Origin: Fidelibacterota bacterium UBA6531
GTDB taxonomy: Bacteria; Fidelibacterota; Marinisomatia; Marinisomatales; TCS55
DNA: 64,000 nucleotides
Assembly (NCBI GenBank): GCA_002436185.1
Contig: DJKX01000062.1
Span: 1,745 to 65,744 of the forward strand
Direction of reading: 5' to 3'
Below, piece after piece: positions 36,087 to 44,529 of the stretch. The position numbers and the translations under genes are program-made. The notes beneath the pieces are model-generated. The model saw only the letters and a program-made list of their open reading frames with translations. It made no database searches and was not told where the DNA came from. The stretch's first letter is position 1. Each line of letters starts with the position of its first letter.

Positions 36087-37502
36087 ATGCTGGAAACATT
36101 CCAACACTTACGTATTCGATATCCCCGGTGGATAGTGGCCTGGGGAATTTATTTCTTTGATGCACTCTTTTCTGCCATGGCTTTTACACGGGTACTGCTG
36201 CCTGTTTTTGTTAATCGTACGTACTTTTCATCTCTGGATATATTTATGATATTTGCGGTGATGCAAACTGTGTTAGGTATAATATTTTTACCCATGAATC
36301 TTTACAGAAGCGAACCAACCGTTTCCCGATTTTATGAAATACAACAAATGGTTCGTACAACATTCTTGATTGCACTATTGGCAATATTTGTTGATGCACT
36401 AACACCTGGCATTTGGTTGTTATCTCCTCAAGTGATTCTGCGCTATTGGCTGACGTTGGCATTTGGATTGGTTATTTCCAGATGGACGTTTCGTACAGTG
36501 CAAAAATATTTATTGACTAAAGGGTATGGTTTAAGAAAAACAATTATTGTAGGAATAAATAAAAGAGGGTTTCAAGTAGCCCATGACATTGTTGCCCAAA
36601 ATCACCAAGGATTTGATTTACTTGGTTTTGTTCATTCAGATGATGATCCCCAATTAAATGGCGATGAAGAAATGAATGTCATAGGTCATGAAAAAGACCT
36701 GAAACAGATTATTTTGGATAATCAAATATCGGAAGTCATTGTTGCACCAGTGAAATTAGAACATACTCACGTTACACGCATTATCACCCGGGCAAACGGT
36801 TCGCCGGTATCTATAAAAATAGTTCCGGACCTCCATGAAGTTATCAGCGGTCTAGCTCGTACAGAGCAGATTTATGGGGTACCATTAATTCAAGTCAACC
36901 CGAACCTGAATACTGTTTATAATACCATTATTAAACGAATTTTAGATTTATGTTTAGCTATTCCAATGTTGATTATATCGTCACCATTATGGATTATAGT
37001 TTCCGCTTGTATAAAATTCGATAGCAAAGGCCCGGTGTTGTACAAGCAGGAGCGCATTGGCAAAAATCATAGACGATTTTTCATTTACAAATTCAGGACA
37101 ATGGTTAAAAATGCAGAGCAAATGACGGGACCTGTTTGGGCTAAAGATGATGACCCTCGTATAACAAGAGTAGGGAAATTGTTGAGAAGATTTCGTTTGG
37201 ATGAATTGCCCCAATTATTCATGGTGATTAGAGGAGAAATGAGTTTGATTGGTCCACGACCTGAGCGTCCATTTTTTGTAGATAAATTGGTTGATGAATA
37301 TCCGTTTTATTATCGTCGCCATAAAATTCGTCCGGGAATTACAGGCTGGGCGCAGATCAAACATCCCTATGATCAAAATATTGAAGATGTCCGACAGAAA
37401 TTAAAATATGATTTTTATTATATTGAGAACCTGAGTTTTTCCCTGGATTTTAAAATTATGTTGAGTACTGTTTGGGTGATGTTGTCTGGAGAAGGACGTT
37501 AG
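36087..37502 (+). CDS. Polyprenyl glycosylphosphotransferase, WbaP-like
   Basis: It starts repeat-unit synthesis by moving a sugar-1-phosphate onto undecaprenyl phosphate. The 471-residue protein has four N-terminal membrane helices (about 15-140), a cytoplasmic Rossmann-like CoA-binding-type domain (about 145-260: GLRKTIIVGINKRGFQVAHDI) and the C-terminal bacterial sugar transferase domain after a further membrane segment. The signature motifs KRILDLCLAIPML, GPVLYKQERIGKNHRRFFIYKFRTM, RVGKLLRRFRLDELPQLFMVIRGEMSLIGPRPERP and YRRHKIRPGITGWAQI are intact. A leader of roughly 150 bp precedes it. Confidence 0.92.
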   Translation: MLETFQHLRIRYPRWIVAWGIYFFDALFSAMAFTRVLLPVFVNRTYFSSLDIFMIFAVMQTVLGIIFLPMNLYRSEPTVSRFYEIQQMVRTTFLIALLAIFVDALTPGIWLLSPQVILRYWLTLAFGLVISRWTFRTVQKYLLTKGYGLRKTIIVGINKRGFQVAHDIVAQNHQGFDLLGFVHSDDDPQLNGDEEMNVIGHEKDLKQIILDNQISEVIVAPVKLEHTHVTRIITRANGSPVSIKIVPDLHEVISGLARTEQIYGVPLIQVNPNLNTVYNTIIKRILDLCLAIPMLIISSPLWIIVSACIKFDSKGPVLYKQERIGKNHRRFFIYKFRTMVKNAEQMTGPVWAKDDDPRITRVGKLLRRFRLDELPQLFMVIRGEMSLIGPRPERPFFVDKLVDEYPFYYRRHKIRPGITGWAQIKHPYDQNIEDVRQKLKYDFYYIENLSFSLDFKIMLSTVWVMLSGEGR

Positions 37503-37565
37503 TATACCGTTGTAAATCCCTCATAATCGCTCTAATTTTTACACTTAATAAATACACTTATATAA

Positions 37566-38834
37566 ATGATATCCATATCCCGCATTCGTGAAAATCCAGA
37601 TGCTATACAACAGGCAGTAGCAGCAAAAGGAGAAAAGATAGATCTGAATTCGTTGCTTGATCTTGATAAACAACATCGAGACACTCAAACAAAGGTCAAT
37701 GATCTACGGGCCGAGCGCAACCAAGTCTCGGAAGAAATTGCCAATGTAAAACGCACCGGAGGTGATGCAAGTGATGCAATTAACGCCATGCGCGAAGTGG
37801 GAGATAAGATTAAATCACTGGAAGATAAGGCAGATACGTTCAAATCAAAAATCCAATCAGCCTTGGAATTGATCCCTAATACTCCTCATAAATCCGTTCC
37901 TGCAGGCAAAGATGAAACAGAAAATAAAGTTGTAAGAGAATGGGGAGATAAACCTGAATTTGATTATAAAATTAAAGATCATTTAGAATTGGGATCAGAT
38001 CTCAAGCTCTTGGATTTTGAACGGGCTGCAAAAATTGCAGGATCGGGTTTTCCTCTTTATACAGGTTTGGGTGCTAAACTGGAAAGAGCCTTGATCAATT
38101 ATATGCTGGATTTTCATATTAGTGAACATGGTTACACCGAAATTTTCCCACCCTTTATGGCAAAATCTTCCGCTCCATTTACGTGTGGACAATTACCGAA
38201 ATTTGCGGAAGATATGTATTATACGGATAAAGATGAACTCTATCTCATTCCCACATCAGAAGTTCCTGTGACCAATTACCATAAGGATGAAATTCTGAAA
38301 GAAGAAGATTTACCGAAATTTTACACTGCATATTCTGCATGTTTTCGCAGAGAAGCAGGTTCCTATGGAAAAGAAACGCGGGGACTATTGCGGGTTCATC
38401 AATTTAATAAAGTAGAAATGCTAAAATTTGTAACACCTGAAAATTCATATACTGAATTAGAAAAATTAGTTGAAAATGCGGAGGCAATACTTCAAGCTTT
38501 GGGACTACATTATCGCGTCATTGAATTATGTACCGGAGATTTGAGTTTTGCTGCTGCCAAGTGTTATGATTTAGAAGTTTGGTCACCGGCAGAAAACACA
38601 TGGCTGGAAGTTTCTTCCTGTAGTAATTTTGAAAATTTTCAATCTCGCCGGGGGAATATTCGTTATCGGCGATCCAGTGATAAAAAAACAGATTTTATCC
38701 ATACATTGAATGGGTCAGGTGTTGCAACCCCGCGATTGGTGATTTCGTTGCTTGAATCGAATCAAACACCTGATGGAAAAGTCATTATTCCCAAAAATTT
38801 GCAGCCCTATATGGGGTTAGAGGTCCTAGGCTGA
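37566..38834 (+). CDS. serS: Seryl-tRNA synthetase
   Basis: A class II synthetase that charges tRNA-Ser and tRNA-Sec. The N-terminal coiled-coil arm spans residues about 30-105 (LDKQHRDTQTKVNDLRAERNQVSEE...). The catalytic domain shows TSEVPVTNYHKDEIL, the motif 2 stretch CFRREAGSYGKETRGLLRVHQFNKVE, LEVSSCSNFENFQSRR and the motif 3 region LNGSGVATPRLVISLLES. Its 422 residues are normal. The gene is not obviously tied to the neighbouring capsule locus. The stop may overlap the plsC start. Confidence 0.96.
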   Translation: MISISRIRENPDAIQQAVAAKGEKIDLNSLLDLDKQHRDTQTKVNDLRAERNQVSEEIANVKRTGGDASDAINAMREVGDKIKSLEDKADTFKSKIQSALELIPNTPHKSVPAGKDETENKVVREWGDKPEFDYKIKDHLELGSDLKLLDFERAAKIAGSGFPLYTGLGAKLERALINYMLDFHISEHGYTEIFPPFMAKSSAPFTCGQLPKFAEDMYYTDKDELYLIPTSEVPVTNYHKDEILKEEDLPKFYTAYSACFRREAGSYGKETRGLLRVHQFNKVEMLKFVTPENSYTELEKLVENAEAILQALGLHYRVIELCTGDLSFAAAKCYDLEVWSPAENTWLEVSSCSNFENFQSRRGNIRYRRSSDKKTDFIHTLNGSGVATPRLVISLLESNQTPDGKVIIPKNLQPYMGLEVLG

Positions 38835-38851
38835 TTCGATCCATTTGGGTC

Positions 38852-39535
38852 TTGTTTAATATTTTCTTTTGGACGCCCATTTGGGCGACCATTGGAATTG
38901 TCTTTTCATTTTTTGATTGGAGTGGTAGACCCATTGCCTGGGTTGCAAAACGATGGTCAAAGTTACTTTTATCTATTAGCGGTATTCCCTATTCTGTTAA
39001 GGGTCTTGACAATTTGGATTCTAATCAACAATATGTATTTACGTCTAACCACGAATCAGCATTTGATATTTTGCTGGTCTTTGCAACATTACCATATAAA
39101 TTGGTATTTATGGCCAAGACTGAATTGCGAAAAATTCCATTTATGGGCTGGGCTATGATATTGGGTAAACATATTTTTGTTAACAGGAAAAACCATAAAG
39201 CTGCTATAACTTCGTTGGAACACGCCAAAATTTCATTGCGAAAATATCCACGTTCAATTATGATATTTCCTGAAGGTACACGATCTTTAAATGGAAAGAT
39301 AAAATCGTTTAAGAAAGGCGGTATTATTTTAGCGATTCAAACCGGTTTGCCACTGGTGCCAATGGCCGTTTGCGGAACAATAGATGTTGTAAAAAAAGGG
39401 TCGTTTAAAATTCATCCGTCACCTATTTACCTAAAAATAGGTTTACCCATCGATATAAGTGAATATTCTTATGATGACCGAAATAGAGTTACTGAAATTC
39501 TTCGTGATCAGGTCGTAAATTTGAAGTCATCATGA
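38852..39535 (+). CDS. plsC: 1-acyl-sn-glycerol-3-phosphate acyltransferase
   Basis: It makes phosphatidic acid by acylating lysophosphatidic acid at the inner membrane. The acyltransferase motifs are the HX4D box NHESAFD, then FVNRKNHKAA and FPEGTRS, and the hydrophobic PLVPMAV-type motif. One N-terminal hydrophobic stretch is present. The coordinate given uses a TTG at 38852, but the frame reads back without a stop to a CTG at 38831 that would overlap the serS stop as CTGA and add IRSIWVL, residues that fit a PlsC N-terminus well. The true start is therefore uncertain. Confidence 0.9.
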   Translation: MFNIFFWTPIWATIGIVFSFFDWSGRPIAWVAKRWSKLLLSISGIPYSVKGLDNLDSNQQYVFTSNHESAFDILLVFATLPYKLVFMAKTELRKIPFMGWAMILGKHIFVNRKNHKAAITSLEHAKISLRKYPRSIMIFPEGTRSLNGKIKSFKKGGIILAIQTGLPLVPMAVCGTIDVVKKGSFKIHPSPIYLKIGLPIDISEYSYDDRNRVTEILRDQVVNLKSS

Positions 39536-39562
39536 ACTACATAAATAACCGTTCTAGCCAAT

Positions 39563-39588
39563 ACATGATCCCGGACAATCATGTTTTT
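39563..39588 (+). terminator. Probable intrinsic terminator after plsC
   Basis: ACATGAT (39563-39569), an 8-base loop, and ATCATGT (39578-39584) form a 7-bp stem followed directly by a run of T residues (39584-39588). The stem is AT-rich, so it is a weak terminator at best. It lies 27 bp after the plsC stop and before rfaE2. Confidence 0.45.
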
Positions 39589-39639
39589 CCATTTAAGGCT
39601 AATTTTACAAAATGTGTCTTCTAAAACAAATGAGCGTGA

Positions 39640-40113
39640 ATGCTGTCAAGAACTGAAGTAAAGAATCTGGTCATTCGTTGGCAGGAAGATGGACATAAAG
39701 TCGTATTTACAAATGGCTGTTTTGATATTTTACATCGCGGCCATGTGGAGTATTTAGAAGCTGCCAAGGAAGCAGGGGATAAACTGATTATCGGGTTAAA
39801 CAGTGATAATTCAGTGAGAAAATTAAAAGGAAGCACTCGACCTTTTCAAAATGAGCAGGATAGAAGAGCAATATTAACAGCTCTTTCATGTGTGGATGCA
39901 GTTGTCGTTTTTGATGAAGATACTCCGGCTAAATTAATTGCGGAACTCTTACCGGATGTATTAATAAAAGGCGGTGATTATGACAAAGATGAGATTGTAG
40001 GGCGAGATACTATACTGGCAAATGGCGGAGAAATTATAATAATCCCTTTCGTGGAAGGGGTCAGTACTTCAAATATAATTTCCAGGATTTTATCACGTAA
40101 AGCACTTGACTGA
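39640..40113 (+). CDS. rfaE2: D-glycero-beta-D-manno-heptose 1-phosphate adenylyltransferase (RfaE2-like)
   Basis: A 157-residue cytidylyltransferase-like nucleotidyltransferase. The signature TNGCFDILHRGHVEYLEAAKEAGDKLIIGLNSD (about 25-57), with its HRGH motif, plus FDEDTPAKLIAELLPDVLIKGGDYDKDEIVG, matches the C-terminal domain of HldE. Here it is a stand-alone protein (RfaE2 type). It would make ADP-heptose for the lipopolysaccharide core. The partner kinase (RfaE1) is not adjacent. ATG at 39640. Confidence 0.88.
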   Translation: MLSRTEVKNLVIRWQEDGHKVVFTNGCFDILHRGHVEYLEAAKEAGDKLIIGLNSDNSVRKLKGSTRPFQNEQDRRAILTALSCVDAVVVFDEDTPAKLIAELLPDVLIKGGDYDKDEIVGRDTILANGGEIIIIPFVEGVSTSNIISRILSRKALD

Positions 40114-40162
40114 CCCTTGTGTTAAGTCTAATTTCGCCTTCCAAAATTTGCTCTAAAACCTT

Positions 40163-41794
40163 ATGATTAAAGAATTTACACGAATTTTTCTTGCACTGAA
40201 TATCTTGGCAATGCCCCTATTTGCCCAAGATACGACTGCCGCTAATTCTGAAGAGTTGGAAAGTAAAATAAATAATGGGCTAACAAATACCGTTTATTCT
40301 AATGGCAATGGGTCTGTAAATCGCCTACCACAATTGTTACTGGATGTGAAAGTGTTATTGACAGAAGCTATGATTGCCGATGTATATAAAGATACATTGG
40401 AAGTAATTTATTACCTGGATCGTATTTATGATCTGCTGGGGGAAGCAGATCAACTGGGTGAAAAAACGGATGCAGATCAAGAAGAATTCGATCGCTTTAT
40501 TGCATCTTTAGATGACATATATACCAAGCGACTCCATACTCTTGCATTATCAGAAGCCCCCATTTCCGCTGCCTATGCACGGCAAATGATTGATGACGCT
40601 ACGATCCCTGTTGAAATGGAAATGGGAAACAGTAAATTTGTCGTCATAGATGATCGTGATGGACATATTCCTTTAGTCCGCACAAAAACAGTGGACCAGT
40701 TTATTAAATATTTTCAAACCAAGGGCCGTAAACAATTTCAAATCTGGTTGGATCGTTTACCGGAATATGGTGACTTGATTAAGGATATTTTGGATGAACA
40801 GGAACTCCCTGAAGAATTGGTAAACCTGGCGATGATTGAATCTGGACTAAATCCCAAAGCATTTTCCAAGGCCAGTGCTTCAGGTATGTGGCAGTTTGTG
40901 TACTCCACAGGAAAAATGTATGGACTGAAACGTGACTGGTACGTGGATGAACGTCGTGATCCTATCAAAGCCACCTATGCTGCCTGTGCTCATTTAAAAG
41001 ATTTATTTGCTGAATTTGATCACTGGTACTTGGCGCTGGCAGCCTATAATTCCGGTTCTGGGCGTATTCATCGGGCCATTCGCTTGCACCAGACATCCGA
41101 TTTCTGGCAGCTCCATTCTCTTCCCAGAGAAACGAGAAATTATATTCCATATTACTTGGCAGCAGCTATTATCACCAGAAATCCGGAAGAATTTGGGTTT
41201 GTCACCCATTCTGCAAAAAGCAAAACTCCCTTTGAATTCGATTATGTTGAATTGGAAAAAAGTGCAGACCTATCCGTTTTAGCACGTTCAGCCGGTATCA
41301 GTTTAAAGACGTTGAAGTACTATAATCCTGAATTGCGCCAATCGGCTACACCTCAAAACGACACGTATGCACTGAGAATACCCAAAGGAACAAACAGTCA
41401 ATTTTCAGCTAATTTTAATGCTCTTCCTATGGATCAGCGCTTTGCGCCTCAGTATATTGTACACAAGGTTCGCCGCGGGGAAAGTTTGTCGACAATTTCT
41501 AAAAAATATAAAGTGTCTATCCACGATGTGGCAGCTGTCAATAAAATTAGAAACAGGCATAAGATTAAAATTGGACAAAAATTAACAATACCTATACGGG
41601 GAGCTTATGCATCTCACGATGGCCCAGCTGGACATATTAAAGTTGTATATACAGTGAGAAGAGGGGATACGTTGGGTCATATTGCAGAAGATTACGGTAC
41701 GCGAGCCGGGAAGATCAGACGTTGGAATAATTTATCTTACGGACAATATATATATCCCGGACAAAAACTTGTTTTATGGGTGAAACAAGGATAA
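40163..41794 (+). CDS. mltD: LysM lytic transglycosylase, MltD-like
   Basis: 543 residues. A signal peptide (MIKEFTRIFLALNILAMPLFAQ) precedes a region of about 150 residues and then an SLT family 1 domain (about 190-330). The catalytic glutamate is Glu226 in LAMIESGLNPKAFS, followed by ASGMWQFVYSTGKMYGL and ALAAYNSGSGRI. Two LysM peptidoglycan-binding repeats end the protein, at about 433-478 (HKVRRGESLSTISKKYKVS) and about 495-540 (YTVRRGDTLGHIAEDYG). It cleaves glycan strands in the periplasm. The HU gene follows with no room for a separate long leader. Confidence 0.92.
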   Translation: MIKEFTRIFLALNILAMPLFAQDTTAANSEELESKINNGLTNTVYSNGNGSVNRLPQLLLDVKVLLTEAMIADVYKDTLEVIYYLDRIYDLLGEADQLGEKTDADQEEFDRFIASLDDIYTKRLHTLALSEAPISAAYARQMIDDATIPVEMEMGNSKFVVIDDRDGHIPLVRTKTVDQFIKYFQTKGRKQFQIWLDRLPEYGDLIKDILDEQELPEELVNLAMIESGLNPKAFSKASASGMWQFVYSTGKMYGLKRDWYVDERRDPIKATYAACAHLKDLFAEFDHWYLALAAYNSGSGRIHRAIRLHQTSDFWQLHSLPRETRNYIPYYLAAAIITRNPEEFGFVTHSAKSKTPFEFDYVELEKSADLSVLARSAGISLKTLKYYNPELRQSATPQNDTYALRIPKGTNSQFSANFNALPMDQRFAPQYIVHKVRRGESLSTISKKYKVSIHDVAAVNKIRNRHKIKIGQKLTIPIRGAYASHDGPAGHIKVVYTVRRGDTLGHIAEDYGTRAGKIRRWNNLSYGQYIYPGQKLVLWVKQG

Positions 41795-41821
41795 TCCTTA
41801 ACCTTGTCTCGGAGAATAACC

Positions 41822-42112
41822 ATGACTAAACAGGATATAATTGATCAAGTATCAGAAGCAACGGGATTGACTAAAGTGGAAACAGAAACCGTAATGAATG
41901 GTGTTATGACAGCCATTATTGAGTCCCTTGCAAAAAATGAACGCGTTGAGTTACGTGGATTCGGAACATTTGGTGTTAAACACCGCAAACCGAAAAAAGC
42001 ACGTAATCCGGGAACAGGTGAAACGATTTATTTGCCTGAAAGAAATGCACCGACATTTAAGCCTGCGAAACACATGCGGGAACGTGTAAATGATTCATTA
42101 ACCAGAAATTGA
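41822..42112 (+). CDS. HU/IHF family DNA-binding protein
   Basis: A 96-residue histone-like protein. The helical N-terminus (MTKQDIIDQVSEATGLTKVETETVMNGVM) and the beta-arm segment VELRGFGTFGVKHRKPKKARNPGTGETIYLPERNAPTFKPAKHMRERV are typical. The RNPxTGE arm motif with proline at the tip is intact. The frame extends 6 codons upstream, but GGAG at 41812-41815 gives a good ribosome site for the ATG at 41822. HU and IHF subunits cannot be told apart here. Confidence 0.92.
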   Translation: MTKQDIIDQVSEATGLTKVETETVMNGVMTAIIESLAKNERVELRGFGTFGVKHRKPKKARNPGTGETIYLPERNAPTFKPAKHMRERVNDSLTRN

Positions 42113-42121
42113 AAGTAACGA

Positions 42122-42217
42122 ATGCCCTGCGGAAAAAAACGTAAGAAGCGGAAGATGAATACGCATAAGCGCAAAAAACGCCTGCGTGCAAATCGACATA
42201 AGAAAAAGAAAGTTTAA
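42122..42217 (+). CDS. AURKAIP1/COX24-type small basic protein
   Basis: A 31-residue, strongly basic protein beginning MPCGKKRKKRKMNTHKRK and ending RLRANRHKKKKV. It starts 9 bp after the HU stop. The sequence matches the short proteins annotated as AURKAIP1/COX24-domain in FCB bacteria; the mitochondrial relative (mS38) and the mycobacterial relative (bS22) are ribosomal proteins of the small subunit. A role as a small ribosomal protein is therefore likely by family, although unproven here. The following gene starts 19 bp later behind an AAGAGG sequence. Confidence 0.78.
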   Translation: MPCGKKRKKRKMNTHKRKKRLRANRHKKKKV

Positions 42218-42236
42218 CTAAGAGGTTAAATAGCCC

Positions 42237-43100
42237 ATGGGGCGTACCACACGGGTATTGCGCTGGATATTTCCCCTAATACTCACAAGTATAATTTGGG
42301 GTTGGGGGTATGATGTCCATAAACGTATAAATGACAAGGCGGCTCACATTTTGGAGGGCGAACTTGGATTATATACAAAATCTCATGCTGATGAATTGGC
42401 ACTTTATGCACCCGTAGCCGATTTTATTAAAGATGTTCACCATGATGAATTTCATCGGCATTTTATCGATGCTGATCTCTACACTGCATTCCCATTTGCT
42501 GATTTAAACATCAGTTATGAAGAACTTGATATTCGTTTCGGCGAGGACAATATAAAGAAATGGGGAATGGCTCCATGGTCCATTGATGAGACAGCTAATG
42601 TCCTTATAAAAATGATGAAGACCGGTCGTTGGGATGAAGCACTTTATTATATGGGTCATTTAGGCCATTACGTTGCTGATCTTCATATGCCACTCCACAC
42701 GTGCGCAAATTATAACGGTCAATTAACAGGAAATGATGGCGTCCATTTTCGTTGGGAATCGCGCATGGTGGATGAACTTATTCCGAAATTCGAACCAGTT
42801 GGGCAGGTCCGAAAAATTGATAACTTCATTGAATCTGCATTAATTATTACCAAAGATTCCTTCAGCGTTTATCCACGTTTACTTCGTGCCGATTCCATCG
42901 CCCGCAAGCATCTGACTTTTAAACAAGCTACGCAATTAAATACTTATAAAATTCTTCATTTTGAAGATCGTTATTTAAAAATACTTTATGCCGAGACAGA
43001 AGAAGTTGTCCATGATCGTTTGGGTCAGGCAGCTGTGTTGGTGGCATCGTATTGGTATTCATGCTGGCTGGCAGCGGGCGAACCGGAACTTCCAAAATGA
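42237..43100 (+). CDS. Zinc-dependent phospholipase C / S1-P1 nuclease-like protein
   Basis: 287 residues. A signal peptide (about 1-20) is followed at once by WGWGYDVHKRIN, so a Trp would be the first or second residue of the mature protein, as in the zinc phospholipase C / P1 nuclease fold, where the N-terminal Trp binds zinc. Further metal ligands are expected in HHDEFHRHFIDADLY and in the hallmark MGHLGHYVADLHMPLHTCANYNG and DGVHFRWESRMVDEL. It is likely periplasmic or exported. Substrate (lipid or nucleic acid) is not clear. It overlaps xseA by 4 bp. Confidence 0.78.
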   Translation: MGRTTRVLRWIFPLILTSIIWGWGYDVHKRINDKAAHILEGELGLYTKSHADELALYAPVADFIKDVHHDEFHRHFIDADLYTAFPFADLNISYEELDIRFGEDNIKKWGMAPWSIDETANVLIKMMKTGRWDEALYYMGHLGHYVADLHMPLHTCANYNGQLTGNDGVHFRWESRMVDELIPKFEPVGQVRKIDNFIESALIITKDSFSVYPRLLRADSIARKHLTFKQATQLNTYKILHFEDRYLKILYAETEEVVHDRLGQAAVLVASYWYSCWLAAGEPELPK

Positions 43101-44317
43101 CTGGAAATAATACAGCTATTTCTGTCGGCGACTTAACCCGGCAAATAAAAGAAATTCTCGAAGGCTCGTTTTCCCAACTTTGGGTTGAAGGGGAAATTTC
43201 CAATTTTATCCACCATTCATCAGGACACATGTATTTTACACTAAAGGACGATGAAGCCGAAATCCGATGTGCTATGTTTAAAGGAAATAATCAGTACTTA
43301 CGCTTCAAACCGGAAAATGGAATGAAGGTGCTGCTCAGCGGCAGGATTTCTGTATATGCTCCACGAGGTCAATATCAATTAATTTCGACTCGATTGGAAC
43401 CAGCGGGTTTGGGAACATTATTTCTCGCTTTTGAAGCGTTGAAGAAAAGATTGTCAGCCGAAGGTCTTTTTGATGATGAATTCAAAAAACCATTGCCTAA
43501 AATACCGGAAACGATTGGGTTAATTACATCTAAAACAGGTGCGGCAGTTAAGGATATGATAAACGTTTTGGGTCGCCGGGCACCTTACGTGAAATTAATT
43601 CTGCGACCAACGCTTGTTCAGGGAGATGAAGCAGCAGCTGATATTGTAAACGCTATTCAAGAAATGGACACAAGTTGCGAACCGGATTTAATCATTTTTG
43701 GGCGTGGCGGCGGTTCATTGGAAGACCTCTGGCCGTTTAATGAAGAAAAAGTTGCCCGTGCTATTTTTGATTGCCAAACGCCCACTATCTCTGCTGTGGG
43801 ACATGAGACAGACACAACAATTGCTGATTTAGTTGCTGATTTGCGGGCACCCACGCCATCTGCCGCAGCTGAATTAGCTGTACCGAGCATAGATGAATTG
43901 GTGCAATTTCTCCAAACTGTAGATGAAAAGATGAGAGCATTATTAGTGCGTAAACTAGAATATTATTGGCAAAAGATGGATCATATACAAGATCGTTTTA
44001 CCCTCCAGCGACCGGATGCATTTATCAATCGCATGACCGATCTTAATACCCATTTATCTTCTGCATTGAAACAATCGATTTTGATGAAACTGCAATCACG
44101 ATTTGGACAGTTGGAAACACTCCAGGCAGAACTAGCTGTATTAAACCCGAAGAGTATATTAGATAGGGGTTATGCCATTGCTACTGCTGATTCCGGCAAG
44201 ATTATCCATAGCCCCAATGAATTAAAAACAGGAGAATTGTTTCGCCTGCAACTTGCAAAAGGTATCATATCAGCCCGCAAAGAAAAGAATACTGACACAC
44301 ATCAAAAGAAAGTGTAA
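43097..44317 (+). CDS. xseA: Exodeoxyribonuclease VII large subunit
   Basis: The catalytic subunit of ExoVII, which degrades single-stranded DNA to oligonucleotides. An N-terminal OB-fold (ISVGDLTRQIKEILEGSFSQLWVEGEISNF, about 8-110) precedes the catalytic region with ETIGLITSKTGAAVKDMINVLGRR, GGGSLEDLWPFNEEKVARAI, VGHETDTTIADLVADLRAPTPSAAAE, then a coiled-coil C-terminus and a final LDRGYAIAT. The start is an ATG overlapping the previous stop (ATGA). Its 406 residues are normal. xseB follows after 8 bp. Confidence 0.95.
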   Translation: MTGNNTAISVGDLTRQIKEILEGSFSQLWVEGEISNFIHHSSGHMYFTLKDDEAEIRCAMFKGNNQYLRFKPENGMKVLLSGRISVYAPRGQYQLISTRLEPAGLGTLFLAFEALKKRLSAEGLFDDEFKKPLPKIPETIGLITSKTGAAVKDMINVLGRRAPYVKLILRPTLVQGDEAAADIVNAIQEMDTSCEPDLIIFGRGGGSLEDLWPFNEEKVARAIFDCQTPTISAVGHETDTTIADLVADLRAPTPSAAAELAVPSIDELVQFLQTVDEKMRALLVRKLEYYWQKMDHIQDRFTLQRPDAFINRMTDLNTHLSSALKQSILMKLQSRFGQLETLQAELAVLNPKSILDRGYAIATADSGKIIHSPNELKTGELFRLQLAKGIISARKEKNTDTHQKKV

Positions 44318-44325
44318 ATTGGATT

Positions 44326-44529
44326 ATGGCTAAAGAAAAATCATTTGAAGAATTATTTCAGCGCTTGGAAGAAATCGTCCGGGAAATGGAATCGGAAGAT
44401 TTGCAGCTGGAAAAAAGTTTAACATTGTTTGAAGAAGGTGTCAAACTTTCTGAACAATTACGTGGCCAATTGTCCGGTGCTGAACAAAAGATCAGTGAAT
44501 TGATGGATAAGTTAGGCAAGGATAAATAA
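44326..44529 (+). CDS. xseB: Exodeoxyribonuclease VII small subunit
   Basis: A 67-residue helical hairpin that binds the coiled coil of XseA. The signature FEELFQRLEEIVREMESEDLQLEKSLTLFEEGVKLSEQLRGQL is complete. It starts with ATG 9 bp after xseA and shares one base with nadK, giving a compact xseA-xseB-nadK unit. Confidence 0.94.
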   Translation: MAKEKSFEELFQRLEEIVREMESEDLQLEKSLTLFEEGVKLSEQLRGQLSGAEQKISELMDKLGKDK

